Shown here: one piece after another, positions 7,136-13,630 of the stretch | How the letters are laid out: the number at the start of each line of letters is the position of its first letter | Position numbering within the stretch: position 1 is the stretch's first letter | Origin: Blautia sp. AF19-10LB | Lineage (GTDB): Bacteria; Bacillota; Clostridia; Lachnospirales; Lachnospiraceae | Assembly (NCBI RefSeq): GCF_003461245.1 | Contig: NZ_QTWS01000055.1 | Location: 1-13,634, forward strand | Direction: 5' to 3' | DNA: 13,634 nt | Notes under the pieces: model-generated | What the model was told of the DNA's origin: nothing | Databases searched by the model: none | The model's input: only the letters and a program-made list of their open reading frames with translations | Made by a program: the position numbers and the translations under genes

Positions 7136-7221
7136 CATCCCTACGCTGGCATTATCCAAATCAGGTTATGGGTCGAAGTTGAAAACTTCCTCTCAGCCTG
7201 TCATACAAGCTCCCCTGTTAT
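7136..7221 (-). promoter_or_regulatory. TPP riboswitch (THI element)
   Basis: Read on the minus strand, the leader begins ACAGGGGAGCTT, contains the hallmark CAGGCTGAGAGG, continues with GACCCATAACCTGATTTGGA and ends with TAATGCCAGCGTAGGGA. These are the conserved pyrimidine- and pyrophosphate-sensing helices. The leader to the thiT start is about 60 bases and includes a GAGAT/ATCTC hairpin (7114-7128) just before the ribosome binding site, which fits control of translation rather than a long terminator. Confidence 0.96.
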
Positions 7222-7267
7222 CAATCCGTATGTAAATTAAAAATCATCTGAATCTCCAGATATGCTC

Positions 7268-7296
7268 ATTATAAACAAATGAAAGGGCAACGTCAA
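7268..7296 (-). promoter_or_regulatory. Promoter of the thiT transcript
   Basis: On the minus strand TTGACG (complement of 7291-7296), a 17-base spacer and a perfect TATAAT (complement of 7268-7273). The predicted start is about 40 bases before the riboswitch core. Confidence 0.88.
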
Positions 7297-7353
7297 GTTT
7301 CAAAAATTTTCCACTTTTTTAAAAAGTTACTATCTGTAAACTCACCCTTTTCA

Positions 7354-7371
7354 ATGGTAGAATTCTATCAT
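7354..7371. promoter_or_regulatory. Palindromic operator candidate upstream of the sugar locus
   Basis: ATGGTAGAATTCTATCAT is an 18-base palindrome with one non-matching pair. It lies 65 bases before the binding-protein start, where a weak -35/-10 pair (TTCAAT, then GATAAA at about 18 bases) overlaps it. A binding site for a regulator of the carbohydrate locus is a reasonable reading, not proven. An AT-rich 7-base inverted repeat (7313-7327) lies further upstream. Confidence 0.35.
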
Positions 7372-7435
7372 CAGATAAAACAAACGGCCGTAACAAAAAA
7401 CAACTATTTTGCATGTATCAGGGAGGAAAAATAAT

Positions 7436-8322
7436 ATGAAACGTAAAGTGGTAGCAGCGGGAATGGCAGCGATGATGACATTTTCAGTGATGGCAGGAAC
7501 AGGCGCAACGATCGTAAAAGCAGATGACGAAGTGACCTTAAAGGTCTTCTCAAACCTTCCGGACCGTAAAAACGGACAGGGACTTGTAGAGCAGATGATT
7601 ATATGGAAGAAAATCCAAATGTCACCATCGAAGTAGAAGCACTCGATGAGGAAGCCTACAAGACAAAATTCAAAGCCTATTCCATGGAAGGCATGCCGGA
7701 TGTTGTAAGCATCTGGGGACAGCCGGCTTTCCTTGACGAAGTTCTTGACGCAGGAGTTCTTGCGGAACTGAATCAGGATGATTACAAAGACTACGGATTC
7801 ATTTCCGGTTCCCTTGACGGATTTATAAAAGACGGAAAACTTTATGGACTTCCAAGAAACACAGACGTAGCAGGATTCTACTACAATCAGAAAATGTTCG
7901 AAGACAACGGCTGGGAAGCATCCATGGCACTGAATGAAGATATCCCGGAGGAAATCCGTACAAATATCCGCGTATTTACCATGCTGGTGATTGACGGCGG
8001 CAAGGGAACAGCAACTGACATTGCTGCATGGAACGGCGGCGGATATGCAGTTTCTGCTGATTCCGAAGTCAAAGAAGAAGCTGTAAAATTCCTCAATTAC
8101 ATGTACCAGCCAGACAAACTTTCCAAATATGGATGGGAAAACGGTGTAGGAATGTCTGCACAGGATCAGAGCGCATACATGACCGGAGATGAAACAGAAC
8201 TCCAGATGCAGTTTGTAGACGCAGTCAACAATGCAACAAGCGTATCCGGTACCCCGATCAACGACTGTGGACCGTCTGCATTCAAGACAAGCATTGAAAG
8301 CGAGATCCAGAGCGTATCAAAC
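7436..8322 (+). pseudogene. Sugar ABC transporter substrate-binding protein, frameshifted and internally deleted
   Basis: The gene starts at ATG 7436 behind GGGAGG with a clear signal peptide (basic start, hydrophobic core MAAMMTFSVMAGTGA, cleavage near VKADD), then TLKVFSNLPDRKNGQG. The frame breaks at about 7590-7605 and continues in another frame as MEENPNVTIEVEALDEEAYK, a typical family 1 binding-protein start. Further on, FYYNQKMFEDNGW is joined at about 7912-7918 directly to EASMALNEDIPEEIR, a segment that normally lies well over 100 residues later. The C-terminal part (GGYAVSADSEVKEEAVKFLN) is intact until about 8320, where it runs into a permease. A full protein would have about 430 residues; about a third is missing. 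It cannot work as written. Confidence 0.85.
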
Positions 8323-8805
8323 AGAAGCATCAGCCTCGTACTTCCGGGACTTTTGTTATTCTTTTTTGCAATCCTCGCACCGATCTGTCTGAGTGTGTAC
8401 TACGGATTTACGGAATATTCCGGAATGGGAACAGCGACCTTCATCGGAATGGAAAACTACAAAAAACTGATGACCGACAATGTAATCTGGTCCGTACTGA
8501 TAGTACTGATCTGGCACGGCTTTGGATGGGGCATGCTGATCTATTACACAGGGTTCAAAAACATCGACCCGGTTCTCTATGAAGCAGCAACGATCGACGG
8601 AGCAGACCAGAAAACGACTTTCCTCAAGATCACACTTCCACTGATGAAACCGGTCATTCAGGTAAACGTGACCATGGCAGTCATCTCCGCATTAAAACAG
8701 ATGGAGACAGTCTATCTTCTCACAAACGGCGGACCTGGAAACAGCACACAGTTTGCGGCAAACTATCTGTATCAGCAGGCATTCAGATCTTTCCGCTGGT
8801 ATGGC
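8323..8805 (+). pseudogene. Sugar ABC permease (MalF/UgpA type), truncated and internally deleted
   Basis: Without a start codon of its own, the binding-protein frame turns into the first membrane helix of a binding-protein-dependent permease (SLVLPGLLLFFFAILAPICL, then SVYYGFTEYSGMG). After ENYKKLMTDNVIWS the sequence jumps at about 8488-8496 to VLIVLIWHGFGWGMLIYYTG, normally in the fourth helix, so helices 2-3 are absent. The EAA loop that contacts the ATPase is preserved (EAATIDGADQKTTFLKITLP), as is the NGGPGNSTQFAANYLYQQAF tail. The end is replaced from about 8795 by the second permease in a different frame. Confidence 0.83.
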
Positions 8806-8936
8806 TGGTTGATTTTTCACTCGCAAGCAGCACGGAAATGTTTACAAGCGGACTTCTCATCATCCCGCAGAAGATCCAGTGGGGAAATTATGTCAAAGCA
8901 TTTGTAGACGGACACTTCCTATTATATTTCAAGACC
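8806..8936 (+). pseudogene. Second sugar ABC permease (MalG/UgpE type), short remnant
   Basis: In a third frame, LVDFSLASSTEMFTSGLLII followed by PQKIQWGNYVKAF and LLYFK is the segment after the first helix of a MalG-type permease. Only about 43 residues survive. No start codon or first helix is present, and after Phe-Lys at about 8930-8936 the frame enters a sensor kinase. All later helices and the EAA loop are missing. Confidence 0.75.
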
Positions 8937-9686
8937 ATTGCGATCTATCCGGAAAACGGCATCCGCCCGTATCTTCGCTGTATGGACGGAAGCACCTATA
9001 TCAATGACCTGGATGTGGTGCGGAGTACGGATATTTATGGGGAAACCCTGGCAAGCAAAAATGGCATGGTGTGGAAAAGTGTTCCGAAAGGCAACGGCGA
9101 TACGTATCTTACCAATCGTTCTGATAAGATCGTGCTCTATCGTGAGATTTTTGATCTGACGCAGAAAAAAACGCTGGGCTATATCGCAATCGGTGTCAGC
9201 CAGGAATATTTCCAGAATCTGTGCCAGAATATCACCAAAAATGAAAAAGAGAGCGTCCTCATCCTGGACAAAAACGGCGGAGAGCTTGTCAAGACGGGAA
9301 CTCTTCCGGAGAAACTGGAAGATTATCTGACGGGCGAAGATTTTATCCAGCAGAATTATAAAGAACGTGAGAAACATTTTACTTACGGAGATCATGAAGT
9401 GATCTGCACACAGACGGACAAAAACTCCAGTATTGTCTGCAAAGTCGTCCCGGCATATGGTCTGCAGATGCAGGTGCAGGATATCGCCTATATGCCGTTG
9501 ATCTTGCTGATCGGTATGCTGATCGGACTGATGCCGCTTTTGATGATCATTTCAAATCTGGTGACCAAGCCGCTGCGCAGGCTGTGCGAAGCGATCAATG
9601 AATTTTCTACCGGTGATTTTGAGCAGCAGGTAGAGGTCATGACACACGATGAAGTAGGAGAAGTGGCGGAATGTTTTAACAAGACC
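8934..9686 (+). pseudogene. Sensor histidine kinase remnant (Cache-type sensor, membrane helix, HAMP)
   Basis: About 250 residues come from the sensory half of a YesM/LytS-like carbohydrate-sensing histidine kinase. An extracellular Cache-type domain (STYINDLDVVRSTDIYG through IAIGVSQEYFQNL and SVLILDKNGGELVKTG) precedes a hydrophobic helix (about 9485-9565) and a HAMP domain (TKPLRRLCEAINEFSTGDFE, then MTHDEVGEVAECFN). The N-terminal helix and the whole His-kinase and ATPase part are missing. The HAMP runs directly into a glycosidase at about 9680-9688. In an intact locus this kinase would normally pair with an AraC-type regulator controlling the transporter and glycosidase; no such regulator is present. 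Confidence 0.82.
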
Positions 9687-10568
9687 ACCGGAGAGCGAAA
9701 TCACGGCGGCAAGCTGAAACCGGAATACCGCAAACGCTGGGCAGAATATATCTGCCGATATATCGAAGAATACAGGAACAGAGGCTATCACGTCGCCAAA
9801 CTGACGATGCAGAACGAGCCAAAAGCAGTTCAGACCTGGGATTCCTGCATTTATACAGCAGAAGAGCAGAAAGAATTTCTCCGGGATTATCTCTGGCCGT
9901 CACTTAAAGCACACGGCCTGGATGACATCGGGATTTATCTGTGGGATCACAACAAAGAGCGTGTTTTTGAATGGGCAGAGACGATCATTGATACAGAGAC
10001 GACCAGTATGATCCGTGGAATGGCATTTTACTGGTACAGTGGAGATCATTTCGAAGCACTGCGCATGATCCGTGAGAAGTACCCGGACAAGCAGCTCCTT
10101 CTCTCAGAAGCCTGCATTGAATACAGCAAGTTTTCTGCAGACGATTATCTGAACAATGCACAGAAATATGCCTACGACATGATGGGAAATCTCAACGAAG
10201 GGATGAACACCTTCCTCGACTGGAACCTGATCCTGAACGAAGAGGGCGGTCCGAACCATGTAGGAAACTTCTGTGATGCGCCATACCTCTTTGACCGTGA
10301 CAGTAAAGAACTTAAAGAAAGCAATATCCTCGGCTATCTCTGGCATTTCACCCATTTCCTTGAGCCGGGAGCAGTCCGAATCGGCGTGAGCAGATACACC
10401 GACAAACTTGAAGTAACAGCCTTCGAAAAAGATGACAAGATCACTTTCGTCATCTTGAACCGGACCGATGAAGAACTCACAGCACATATCCGCCTCGGAG
10501 AATACTGTACAGAGATTACTGTTCAGCCGAAGTCCATCGGGTCCGGCGTGATGACGGAGTGGAAATAA
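9682..10568 (+). pseudogene. GH30 family glycoside hydrolase, C-terminal part
   Basis: From TGERNHGGKLKPEYRKRWAE to the stop this is the second part of a GH30 (glucosylceramidase-like) beta-glycosidase, about 290 residues. Both catalytic glutamates can be placed: the acid/base in TMQNEP (about 9810-9827) and the nucleophile in LLLSEACIEY (about 10096-10125). The beta-sandwich end (YTDKLEVTAFEKDDKITFVI, then LNRTDEELTAHIRL) is complete. Missing is the N-terminal part with the first strands of the barrel, so activity is unlikely despite both glutamates. The open frame from 8838 to 10568 would translate as permease-kinase-glycosidase, which is an artefact of fusion. Close homologues should be about 440-480 residues long. 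Confidence 0.85.
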
Positions 10569-10576
10569 ATTAATAG

Positions 10577-10605
10577 TTGACATTTCGATAACTATGGCAT
10601 ATGCT
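10577..10605 (+). promoter_or_regulatory. Promoter of the putative antitoxin RNA
   Basis: A perfect TTGACA (10577-10582), a 17-base spacer and TATGCT (10600-10605) lie 9 bases after the GH30 stop. No protein start with a ribosome binding site follows; only a small RNA and a strong terminator do. The predicted start is near 10612. Confidence 0.75.
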
Positions 10606-10615
10606 AATAATAGCT

Positions 10616-10642
10616 AAGAAGTGAGGATAAACTTCCATAAGG
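10616..10642 (+). repeat. Direct repeat A (antitoxin 5' region)
   Basis: AAGAAGTGAGGATAAAC followed by TTCCATAAGG repeats the sequence at 10788-10818 (AAGAAATGAGGATAAAAATT, then CTTCCATAAGA), differing by a four-base gap and one substitution before the outermost base. GCATATG is also shared further upstream (10598-10604 and 10749-10755). It looks like a shortened copy of the toxin gene. Confidence 0.85.
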
Positions 10643-10648
10643 CAAAAC

Positions 10649-10682
10649 GAAAACCCCCAGAGTTGCCGCTCTGGGGGTTTTC
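10649..10682. terminator. Bidirectional terminator shared by toxin and antitoxin RNAs
   Basis: GAAAACCCCCAGAG (10649-10662) and CTCTGGGGGTTTTC (10669-10682) form a perfect 14-base stem with a six-base loop. Because the arms carry A-runs outside the G-C core on both sides, a U-rich tail is made in both directions. It lies 42 bases after the toxin stop on the minus strand and at the end of the antitoxin RNA on the plus strand. Confidence 0.92.
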
Positions 10683-10724
10683 TTGCTCGTTAACGGTGAG
10701 CTGTTCCGTTTAGGCTGTTGCTGC

Positions 10725-10814
10725 CTATCGTCTTCCGCTCAGCCATTTGCATATGTAGTAGCTAACTACGTTTGCTAACACGGAGACAAGAAATGAGGAT
10801 AAAAATTCTTCCAT
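10725..10814 (-). CDS. Putative type I toxin, small hydrophobic membrane peptide
   Basis: The 29-residue peptide begins MEEFLSSFLVSVLANVVSYY and ends ICKWLSGRR. One hydrophobic helix of about 18 residues (4-22) is followed by a short basic tail, the pattern of membrane-acting type I toxins such as Fst, TxpA and holin-like peptides. The start is set by GGAGGTG 5 bases upstream, a near-perfect ribosome binding site. The mRNA should run from about 10849 to the terminator at 10649, about 200 nt. Its 5' end can fold as TGCTG/CAGCA (10832-10850) just before the ribosome binding site, and AACGG/CCGTT (10692-10710) makes a hairpin after the stop. The peptide lacks the Fst proline and acidic tail, so it is at most distantly related. 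It is too short for routine gene callers. Toxicity is inferred from architecture. Confidence 0.72.
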   Translation of the reverse strand: MEEFLSSFLVSVLANVVSYYICKWLSGRR

Positions 10815-10818
10815 AAGA
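10788..10818 (-). repeat. Direct repeat B (toxin translation initiation region)
   Basis: This is the second copy of the repeat at 10616-10642. It covers the toxin start codon and codons 2-9. Since toxin and antitoxin are transcribed in opposite directions, a direct repeat yields complementary RNAs. Confidence 0.85.
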
Positions 10819-10855
10819 TTCACCTCCTTCCTGCTGGAGGGTCGGCAGCATTTAT

Positions 10856-10864
10856 AGTATAACA
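10856..10864 (-). promoter_or_regulatory. Extended -10 promoter of the toxin gene
   Basis: On the minus strand TGTTATACT gives an extended -10 (TGn followed by TATACT). There is no good -35 at 16-18 bases; TTTACG lies 22 bases upstream. The predicted start near 10849 gives a leader of about 35 bases that starts with a hairpin. Confidence 0.55.
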
Positions 10865-10969
10865 CAAATAAGAACAAAATGGGCGTAAAATATAAAATGT
10901 TTAGTACTGAAATATCAAAATGTAATCTTTAACGTTTTCAAGTTTTTTGACTTTAAACCCCAAAAGCAC

Positions 10970-10999
10970 TTGTGTTTACAGGTTACTATGAGCTATACT
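10970..10999 (+). promoter_or_regulatory. Possible promoter of the AGCS symporter gene
   Basis: TTGTGT (10970-10975), an 18-base spacer and TATACT (10994-10999). The -10 is good, the -35 weak. The 60-base leader shows no riboswitch core that I recognise. Between 10865 and 10969 I see only AT-rich sequence. Confidence 0.5.
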
Positions 11000-11064
11000 G
11001 AAATGGTATCTGTCCGGAGCCTTATGTTTCGGGCGTATGTGAAAATTGGGAGAGGGTTTAAATT

Positions 11065-12456
11065 ATGATTGTTACTTTAATTGAGAAAATTTACAGCTTT
11101 CTGTGGGGAAATCTGGTGCAGATTCCGCTGCCGGGAGGCAGTTCACTTGGAATTTCACTGTTGATCATCCTGCTGATTCCTACAGGAATCTATTTTACGA
11201 TCAGGACACGTTTCCTGCCGATCCGTCTGTTTCCGGATATGGTAAGTGCGCTGGTTGAGAAGAAGAAGGACAAAAACAGCCTGTCATCGTTCCAGACACT
11301 GGTCGTATCGACAGCGACCAGAGTTGGTATGGGAAATCTGGTCGGCGTGGTTGCGGCGATATCAGCCGGAGGAGCCGGGGCAGTGTTCTGGATGTGGATC
11401 ACAGCACTGATCGGTTCGTCTACTGCCTTTATCGAGGCGACACTGGCACAGCTCTACAAAGAAAAAGACCCGCTGTATGGCGGTTACCGGGGCGGTCCGG
11501 CATACTATATCCATGCATACATAGAAGAAAAACAGCGCAAAAAGAGAAAGAAAGTCGTGCTCTCTGTATTATTTGCAATCTCCGGTCTGATCTGCTGGTG
11601 TGGTATCAGCCAGGTTATCAGCAATTCTGTTGTTTCTTCCTTTAAGAATGCATTTTCTATTCCGCCGATCTATACGACGGTTGTACTGGTTGTAGTTGCT
11701 GCAGTGATCGTGCTTCGTAAGAATGCGACAGTCAAAGTGCTTGATATGGTCGTGCCGGTAATGGCAGTGTGCTATTTTGCAATCACAATTTTAATTATTA
11801 TGATGAACATTGGAAGCCTTCCGGGAGTTTTTGCAAGGATCTTTCAGGAAGCATTTGGACTTCGTCAGGCGGCAGCCGGCGGTTTCGGCGCAGTACTGAT
11901 GAATGGAATCAAGAGAGGTCTGTTTTCCAACGAGGCAGGTTCCGGCTCTGCACCGTGTGCGGCAGCAGCGGCAGAATGTGATCAGCCGGTTAAGGCAGGA
12001 CTTGTACAGGCACTTGGTGTTTTTGTAGATACGATCGTGATCTGCAGCTGTACTGCAATGATCATGCTCCTCGCACCGGAAGAAAAAGTCGCAGGACTTT
12101 CCGGAATGGATCTTCTGCAGACGGCAATGGAACATCATCTCGGAAGATTCGGCGTGATCTTCATTGCAGCGACACTGTTCCTGTTTAGTTTTTCCACCTT
12201 CCTTGGAATCCTGTTTTATGCGAGAAGCAATGTGGCCTATCTTTTTGGAGATAACTGGGCATCCCAGACTGCATACAAAGTTCTTGCACTTATTATGCTG
12301 TTCATCGGCGGTCTTGCGGCCTATACTTTTGTATGGGACCTTGGCGATGTGGGAATCGGCCTTATGACAGTCTTCAACATCATCATCCTGTACCCGCAGG
12401 GCGAAAAAGCATTGCGAGAGCTCAAAAAATACGAAGAAAGCAAAAAAGCAAAATAA
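11065..12456 (+). CDS. Alanine/glycine:cation symporter (AGCS family)
   Basis: The 463-residue membrane protein imports a small neutral amino acid, usually alanine or glycine, with Na+ or H+. Length and about ten hydrophobic helices fit the family. Signatures are TRVGMGNLVGVVAAISAGGA near residue 86 (the conserved ion-site region), EATLAQLYKEKDPLYGGYRG near 125 with GGPAYYI, and RGLFSNEAGSGSAP near 288, where the family usually has GVFSNEAGLGSAP. The start at 11065 follows GGGAGAGGG. The C-terminus is short and lysine-rich. It is a single-gene unit between a weak promoter and a strong terminator. With ridA and the DauR-type regulator elsewhere in the window, amino acid handling is a recurrent theme, but no direct link is seen. 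Confidence 0.95.
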   Translation: MIVTLIEKIYSFLWGNLVQIPLPGGSSLGISLLIILLIPTGIYFTIRTRFLPIRLFPDMVSALVEKKKDKNSLSSFQTLVVSTATRVGMGNLVGVVAAISAGGAGAVFWMWITALIGSSTAFIEATLAQLYKEKDPLYGGYRGGPAYYIHAYIEEKQRKKRKKVVLSVLFAISGLICWCGISQVISNSVVSSFKNAFSIPPIYTTVVLVVVAAVIVLRKNATVKVLDMVVPVMAVCYFAITILIIMMNIGSLPGVFARIFQEAFGLRQAAAGGFGAVLMNGIKRGLFSNEAGSGSAPCAAAAAECDQPVKAGLVQALGVFVDTIVICSCTAMIMLLAPEEKVAGLSGMDLLQTAMEHHLGRFGVIFIAATLFLFSFSTFLGILFYARSNVAYLFGDNWASQTAYKVLALIMLFIGGLAAYTFVWDLGDVGIGLMTVFNIIILYPQGEKALRELKKYEESKKAK

Positions 12457-12460
12457 ATCA

Positions 12461-12498
12461 AAAGTCTTCCGGAACAAAAATTCTGGAAGACTTTTTTT
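12461..12498 (+). terminator. Terminator of the AGCS symporter gene
   Basis: AAAGTCTTCCGGAA (12461-12474) pairs with TTCTGGAAGACTTT (12481-12494) with one G-U pair, and seven T follow at 12492-12498. Confidence 0.94.
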
Positions 12499-12573
12499 AT
12501 AAAAAACAAATTTGCAAAACTCTGGAGTATACTGAAAGTATAAACAACAGAACATACTTCTGAAGGAGGAAAC

Positions 12574-13350
12574 ATGATGGAAAATTTAAAGACAATGTGG
12601 AAAAAGACAGCGTGTGCAATTATGATTGTGGCAGTATTGGTCACTGGAATCCTGACACCGGCACAGACGACACAGGCGGCAGTTTACAGTTGGATGAGGA
12701 CTGCAAAAACAATGTATCTTAACAGGACGATCAACGGAACGGCAAGAAATAATGTAAAACCGACGCTGATGGATCCATATGACTGTTATGACGATTATTT
12801 TTATGTGAAAATTCCGGCAAGAATGGAACTATATCTTTCCATTTCTGTAGAGGGAACTTCTCCGTTTGATTTTATCAGAGTTTATAATAACAGTGGAAAT
12901 GAAATCGGTTCTGTGTACAGTGGATGGTCTTATAACAGAAGCTCAAATAGATGTTATATCAAGATAAAAATGAATTTAAACGGCGGTTCTTATTATATCC
13001 GTCAGGCAGATATTTATAGATCCAACAGCGAAAAACACCGCTATTCCGTACGGCTTACCGGTCAGTTTGCAAATGCAGTTTCCTTCAGCGGACTCAGAAA
13101 GGCTTACTCCGGAGCCGCGAAATTAACATGGAGACGATTCAGTGGTGTAGATGGCTATGAAATCTTCCGGAGCACTTCTGCCCGTGGCACTTACAGACGA
13201 ATTGCAACCGTCGGAAGAGGAACTACTTCCTGCACAAACCGCGGACTCAGAAGAAACGCCAGATACTACTACAGAATCCGTGGCTACAAAAACATAAACG
13301 GAACAAGAGTATACACAAAAACTTCTGCAACAAGATCTGTCAGAGTATAG
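12574..13350 (+). CDS. Secreted protein with PPC-like and fibronectin type III-like domains
   Basis: The 258-residue product starts behind GAAGGAGGAAAC; ATG 12574 or 12577 are both possible. A signal peptide is clear: Lys-rich start, hydrophobic AIMIVAVLVTGIL and a cleavage site near TTQAA (about residue 35). Residues about 45-165 look like a beta-sandwich of the pre-peptidase C-terminal type (DDYFYVKIPARMELYLSISV, then FIRVYNNSGNEIG and GGSYYIRQADIYR). Residues about 170-258 resemble a fibronectin type III domain common in Lachnospiraceae surface proteins (LTWRRFSGVDGYEIFRSTS, then GTYRRIATV and ARYYYRIRGYKN). No catalytic domain, sortase motif or anchor is visible. It may bind a surface or polymer; function unknown. 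A TATAAA at 12539-12544 lacks a well-spaced -35. Confidence 0.8.
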   Translation: MMENLKTMWKKTACAIMIVAVLVTGILTPAQTTQAAVYSWMRTAKTMYLNRTINGTARNNVKPTLMDPYDCYDDYFYVKIPARMELYLSISVEGTSPFDFIRVYNNSGNEIGSVYSGWSYNRSSNRCYIKIKMNLNGGSYYIRQADIYRSNSEKHRYSVRLTGQFANAVSFSGLRKAYSGAAKLTWRRFSGVDGYEIFRSTSARGTYRRIATVGRGTTSCTNRGLRRNARYYYRIRGYKNINGTRVYTKTSATRSVRV

Positions 13351-13376
13351 CAAAATAATAAAATATCTGTATATCC

Positions 13377-13413
13377 CAGGCATCCGGCTTTTCGAAACCG
13401 GGTGCCTGATTTT
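13377..13413 (+). terminator. Terminator of the secreted protein gene
   Basis: CAGGCATCCGG (13377-13387) pairs with CCGGGTGCCTG (13398-13408) with one G-U pair, followed by ATTTT. Confidence 0.9.
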
Positions 13414-13441
13414 GAGTTCACCTGCTTAATGCGACATCCCA

Positions 13442-13470
13442 TTGGTTTTTGCACAGAAAAATAGTATAAT
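13442..13470 (+). promoter_or_regulatory. Promoter of the terminal short ORF
   Basis: TTGGTT (13442-13447), a 17-base spacer and a perfect TATAAT (13465-13470), about 37 bases before the next start codon. Confidence 0.72.
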
Positions 13471-13507
13471 TTTTTCAGCAAAACTTAAAGGGGAAGAAGG
13501 AGCATAT

Positions 13508-13576
13508 ATGGCGTCGACATTCGAAAAAATGATACAGGATTTCAGCAAAAAAGACACAACGAAACTTCTTGAATAA
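13508..13576 (+). CDS. 22-residue ORF of unknown function, possibly a collapsed gene
   Basis: Behind a strong promoter and a GGGGAAGAAGGAG ribosome binding site, the ATG at 13508 opens a frame of 22 codons (MASTFEKMIQDFSKK, then DTTKLLE) that stops directly against a terminator. The peptide is charged and amphipathic, with no membrane segment, unlike the toxin candidate at 10725-10814. I do not recognise it. Either it is a genuine small protein, or the first and last codons of a longer gene whose middle is missing, as in the two damaged regions of this window. Confidence 0.45.
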   Translation: MASTFEKMIQDFSKKDTTKLLE

Positions 13577-13577
13577 C

Positions 13578-13630
13578 TGCGCGCCGCATTCTCGTTACTT
13601 CTAGTGATGAGTTAGGCGCGCAAATTTTTT
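13578..13630 (+). terminator. Strong terminator at the window end
   Basis: TGCGCGCC (13578-13585) pairs with GGCGCGCA (13615-13622). An inner stem CTCGTTAC/GTGATGAG (13591-13598 with 13604-13611) pairs fully if two G-U pairs are allowed. Six T follow at 13625-13630. Confidence 0.92.

Larger units (their letters stand above)
10612..10684 (+). ncRNA. Putative type I antitoxin RNA (par RNA II-like)
   Basis: A transcript from about 10612 to the terminator at 10649-10682 would be about 73 nt. Its 5' part (10616-10642) can pair in antisense with the translation start of the toxin mRNA at 10788-10818: ten pairs over CTTATGGAAG including the start codon, a four-base bulge on the toxin side, ten pairs over TTTATCCTCA, one G-U and five more pairs. 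Its 3' part is the shared terminator hairpin, so the two RNAs are also fully complementary there. In the known par system of pAD1, RNA II (about 65 nt) works the same way. Promoter, pairing and terminator are visible; the function is inferred. Confidence 0.7.

Noticed and set aside
6599..7240. Plus-strand ORFs opposite thiT
   Set aside because: They are shadows of the thiT coding region and the TPP riboswitch, with no ribosome binding sites or family features.
10570..10638. A 22-codon minus-strand ORF (MEVYPHFLAIISICH...) in the antitoxin repeat as a second toxin
   Set aside because: It has no ribosome binding site, is out of frame with the intact toxin after the four-base gap, and is covered by the opposite-strand promoter and RNA. 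It is better explained as the repeat copy.
11000..11064. Glycine riboswitch in front of the AGCS symporter
   Set aside because: The 60-base leader is too short and lacks the conserved aptamer core.
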